A stretch of DNA of 6,826 bases from assembly GCA_046314415.1 (NCBI GenBank), contig JBKBWT010000337.1:1-6826 (forward strand). Direction: 5' to 3'. Position 1 is the first letter of the stretch, and each line of letters starts with the position of its first letter. The translations under genes and the position numbers were made by a program. Under the pieces are notes generated by a model. It was not told where the DNA came from, made no database searches, and worked only from the letters and a program-made list of their open reading frames with translations. Shown here one piece after another: positions 5,601-6,826 of the stretch. The DNA is from JADJNW01 sp046314415. GTDB lineage: Bacteria > Bacteroidota > Bacteroidia > Chitinophagales > Saprospiraceae.

Positions 5601-6317
5601 TTGAACAACCCAATTTTAACCATCGTCGTACCATGCTACAACCCGCGTCCGGGCTGGGCGCAGCGGGTGATTGAGCACTTTCAAGCTTATCAGCGGCAAT
5701 CTGCCATGTCAACAGTCAACCTGACGCTGGTAAATGATGGTTCCAACCAAAATGTCGGGGAAAAAGATTTCCAGTTCTTGCGCCAAGCTATTCCGAATCT
5801 AACATTGATTAGTTATGAAACAAATGCCGGCAAAGGTTATGCCTTGCGGCAAGGTGTGCACCATAGTCATTCTGATTTTTACATTTTTACAGATATAGAT
5901 TTTCCTTATACGACAGAAAGCATGTTGGCGGTGGAGCGTGCGTTGCTGGAAAAAGGCGGCATCGCAGTGGGGCATCGCGACGAAAGTTATTATGGCAAAG
6001 TGCCTTTATTTCGCAAGATTTTATCGCAGAGTTTTCGCTGGTTTATCAAGCGTTTATTGAATTTGCCGGTCGAGGATTCGCAGTGTGGATTGAAAGGATT
6101 TGATGCCAACGGCAAACAAATTTTTCTGCAAACAACAGTGGATCGCTTCTTGTTTGATCTGGAATTTTTGGTGATTGCCAATGGGAAAGCCCCGGTGTAT
6201 GCGGTACCGGTGCAGTTGAAAGAAGGGATTGTTTTTACCACGATGGGCGCTAAAATTTTGTGGACGGAGTCGCGTAATTTTTTGAAGATACTGAGTCGGC
6301 GGTTCATGCGCTCGTAG
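5601..6317 (+). CDS. Family 2 glycosyltransferase, dolichol/polyprenyl-phosphate mannose synthase-like
   Basis: This 238-residue soluble GT2 enzyme is predicted to transfer a sugar from a nucleotide donor (often GDP-mannose or UDP-glucose) to a polyprenyl phosphate or other acceptor at the inner face of the membrane. Visible motifs are PCYN (11-14), VNDGS (44-48), NAGKGYALRQG (75-85), the metal/nucleotide-binding acidic motif TDID (97-100), DSQCGLKGF (159-167; typical of the DPM1/DPG group) and DRFLFDLEFL (181-190). There is no C-terminal membrane helix, unlike some bacterial polyprenyl-phosphate glycosyltransferases. The start is the TTG at 5601: a TAA in frame is at 5595-5597, and the next ATG (5706) would remove the nucleotide-binding first strand. 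The TAG stop is part of the GTAG tag of a REP element. The gene lies 32 bases after the PIN frame and shares its strand with batA and pyrC. Donor and acceptor are not determinable from sequence. Confidence 0.88.
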   Translation: MNNPILTIVVPCYNPRPGWAQRVIEHFQAYQRQSAMSTVNLTLVNDGSNQNVGEKDFQFLRQAIPNLTLISYETNAGKGYALRQGVHHSHSDFYIFTDIDFPYTTESMLAVERALLEKGGIAVGHRDESYYGKVPLFRKILSQSFRWFIKRLLNLPVEDSQCGLKGFDANGKQIFLQTTVDRFLFDLEFLVIANGKAPVYAVPVQLKEGIVFTTMGAKILWTESRNFLKILSRRFMRS

Positions 6318-6334
6318 CGCAGCCTTTAGGCTGC
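6314..6334 (+). repeat. REP unit 1 (GTAG plus hairpin), forward
   Basis: GTAG (6314-6317), a CG spacer whose G opens the hairpin, then GCAGCCT-TT-AGGCTGC (6319-6334), a 7-bp stem. A 5' GTAG beside a short imperfect palindrome is the layout recognised by REP-associated tyrosine transposases (RAYT/TnpA-REP). The TAG is also the stop codon of the glycosyltransferase gene. No T-run follows, so it is not a classical intrinsic terminator. Confidence 0.65.
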
Positions 6335-6344
6335 CTTTCGTTCT

Positions 6345-6360
6345 ACAGCCTTCAGGCTGT
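6345..6360 (+). repeat. REP-like hairpin 2
   Basis: ACAGCCT-TC-AGGCTGT is a perfect 7-bp stem with a 2-base loop, closely similar to the hairpin of REP unit 1 and in the same orientation. The bases before it (TTCT) are not GTAG, so this may be a decayed or partial copy. Confidence 0.6.
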
Positions 6361-6382
6361 TATTATTGAAAAAAAACAAAAA

Positions 6383-6403
6383 ACAGGCTAAAGCCTGTGC
6401 TAC
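6383..6403 (-). repeat. REP unit 3 (GTAG plus hairpin), inverted
   Basis: Read on the minus strand this is GTAG (complement of 6400-6403), CA, then ACAGGCT-TT-AGCCTGT. The stem carries swapped G/C pairs compared with unit 1, so base pairing is kept while sequence changes. It faces unit 1, forming an inverted REP pair of the kind mobilised together as a bacterial interspersed mosaic element. It lies immediately upstream of the likely pyrC promoter. Confidence 0.65.
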
Positions 6404-6409
6404 AATGAC

Positions 6410-6417
6410 TATTTTTG
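6410..6417 (+). promoter_or_regulatory. Possible -7 element for the pyrC-like gene
   Basis: TATTTTTG is an exact TAnnTTTG match, placing the transcription start near 6424 with a leader of about 13 bases to the ATG at 6437. The expected -33 position falls in REP unit 3 and shows no TTG or TTTG, so the promoter is incomplete by consensus. The gene could also be read through from the glycosyltransferase. Confidence 0.32.
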
Positions 6418-6436
6418 CCAAAATTCCATTTACTGC

Positions 6437-6826
6437 ATGAATTTATTGGTTCGCCAGGTTCGCATTATTGATCCAAATTCCCCCCACAACGGGCAAGTCC
6501 TTGATATTCATATTGAAAATGGTGTGCTCAAGACCATTGACTCCGCTATAAATATTGATAATATTGAAATTTTTAATGCCAAAGGGGCTTGTGTTTCACC
6601 TGGCTGGATGGATGTAGGCGTGCAAGCCTGCGATCCTGGCTTGGAGCATCGCGAAGATTTGCTGTCGGCAGCGCAGGCAGCGGCATTTGGCGGATTTACC
6701 GCGATTGCCGTACAACCCAACACCGATCCTGTTTTAGCTTCAAAGTCGGAAATCCTTTACATTAAAAAAAATACGCAAGATTTTATTGTTGATTTTCATC
6801 CGATTGGCGCAGTTTCAGAAGGTTGC
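6437..6826 (+). CDS. pyrC: Dihydroorotase-like protein lacking metal-binding histidines (partial, 5' end)
   Basis: The first 130 codons are present; the frame is open to the window edge, and family members are about 420-430 residues long. The N-terminal strand region (NLLVRQVRIIDPNS...GQVLDIHIENGVLKTID) and the core SPGWMDVGVQACDPGLEHREDLLSAAQAAAFGGFT...QPNTDPV (54-99) align with the type I dihydroorotase signature. That enzyme closes carbamoyl-aspartate to dihydroorotate in pyrimidine synthesis. In active enzymes the Asp of PG-x-x-D is followed by H-x-H, which binds zinc; here the residues are D59-V-G61-V-Q63, so both histidines are missing. The later Arg of the usual REPG is also changed (CDPG, 65-68). 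Catalysis is therefore unlikely. Inactive PyrC paralogues are known as structural partners of aspartate transcarbamoylase in Pseudomonas, and similar Bacteroidetes proteins are commonly annotated as dihydroorotase. The ATG at 6437 follows a plausible -7 element. Confidence 0.85.
   Translation, partial: MNLLVRQVRIIDPNSPHNGQVLDIHIENGVLKTIDSAINIDNIEIFNAKGACVSPGWMDVGVQACDPGLEHREDLLSAAQAAAFGGFTAIAVQPNTDPVLASKSEILYIKKNTQDFIVDFHPIGAVSEGC

Noticed and set aside
6314..6403. CRISPR array
   Set aside because: There are only three short hairpins in mixed orientation with unequal spacing; the GTAG tags identify them as REP-type elements.
6508..6723. Minus-strand frame opposite the pyrC-like gene
   Set aside because: The opposite strand carries the clear dihydroorotase signature; this frame is its shadow.

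Overview
The window most likely comes from a Bacteroidota chromosome, probably a Saprospiraceae-like lineage. The reasons are the Bacteroidetes-type BatA-domain protein, a divergent dihydroorotase-like PyrC, several exact TAnnTTTG (-7) promoter elements, and the lack of clear Shine-Dalgarno sites. The lineage is inferred from these features and not from any search.

Left part (1-2480). A short, moderately GC-rich DUF433 antitoxin-type gene at 85-285 has no toxin partner next to it. Base composition then drops sharply, and from about 300 to 2480 the DNA is very AT-rich. This stretch carries two unrecognised membrane proteins in convergent orientation. The + strand gene (383-1530) has two membrane helices, a coiled coil and a beta-rich tail, and is split into two overlapping frames, most likely by a frameshift. 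The - strand gene (1652-2338) has two membrane helices and an NTF2-like-looking tail. The segment looks like an accessory insertion.

Middle (2480-2801). This is a gene-free region built from repeats: a 38-base direct repeat pair, the second copy of a dispersed 75-91 bp element whose first copy lies at 1560-1634, and a G-rich 8-base tandem repeat. The best promoter match in the window (TTG-N19-TATTTTTG) lies here, about 85 bases upstream of batA.

Right part (2802-6826). All genes are on the + strand: a 674-residue BatA/von Willebrand membrane protein, a toxin-antitoxin pair (small antitoxin plus PIN toxin), a dolichol-phosphate-mannose-synthase-like family 2 glycosyltransferase, and the first 130 codons of a dihydroorotase-like gene. 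The PIN toxin is broken by a TGA at codon 10, just after the first catalytic aspartate, while its antitoxin is intact. The dihydroorotase-like protein lacks the two metal-binding histidines of active enzymes and looks like a non-catalytic PyrC paralogue.

REP-type palindromes with a 5' GTAG tag sit between the glycosyltransferase and pyrC. A decayed copy sits at the end of the PIN gene, and in both places the repeat supplies the stop codon. The overall picture is a conserved housekeeping block (batA, glycosyltransferase, pyrC) flanked and interrupted by decaying accessory material: an orphan antitoxin, a dead toxin, a frameshifted gene and several small dispersed repeats. I found no complete undescribed system. 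The most useful leads are the repeats and the inactivated genes.
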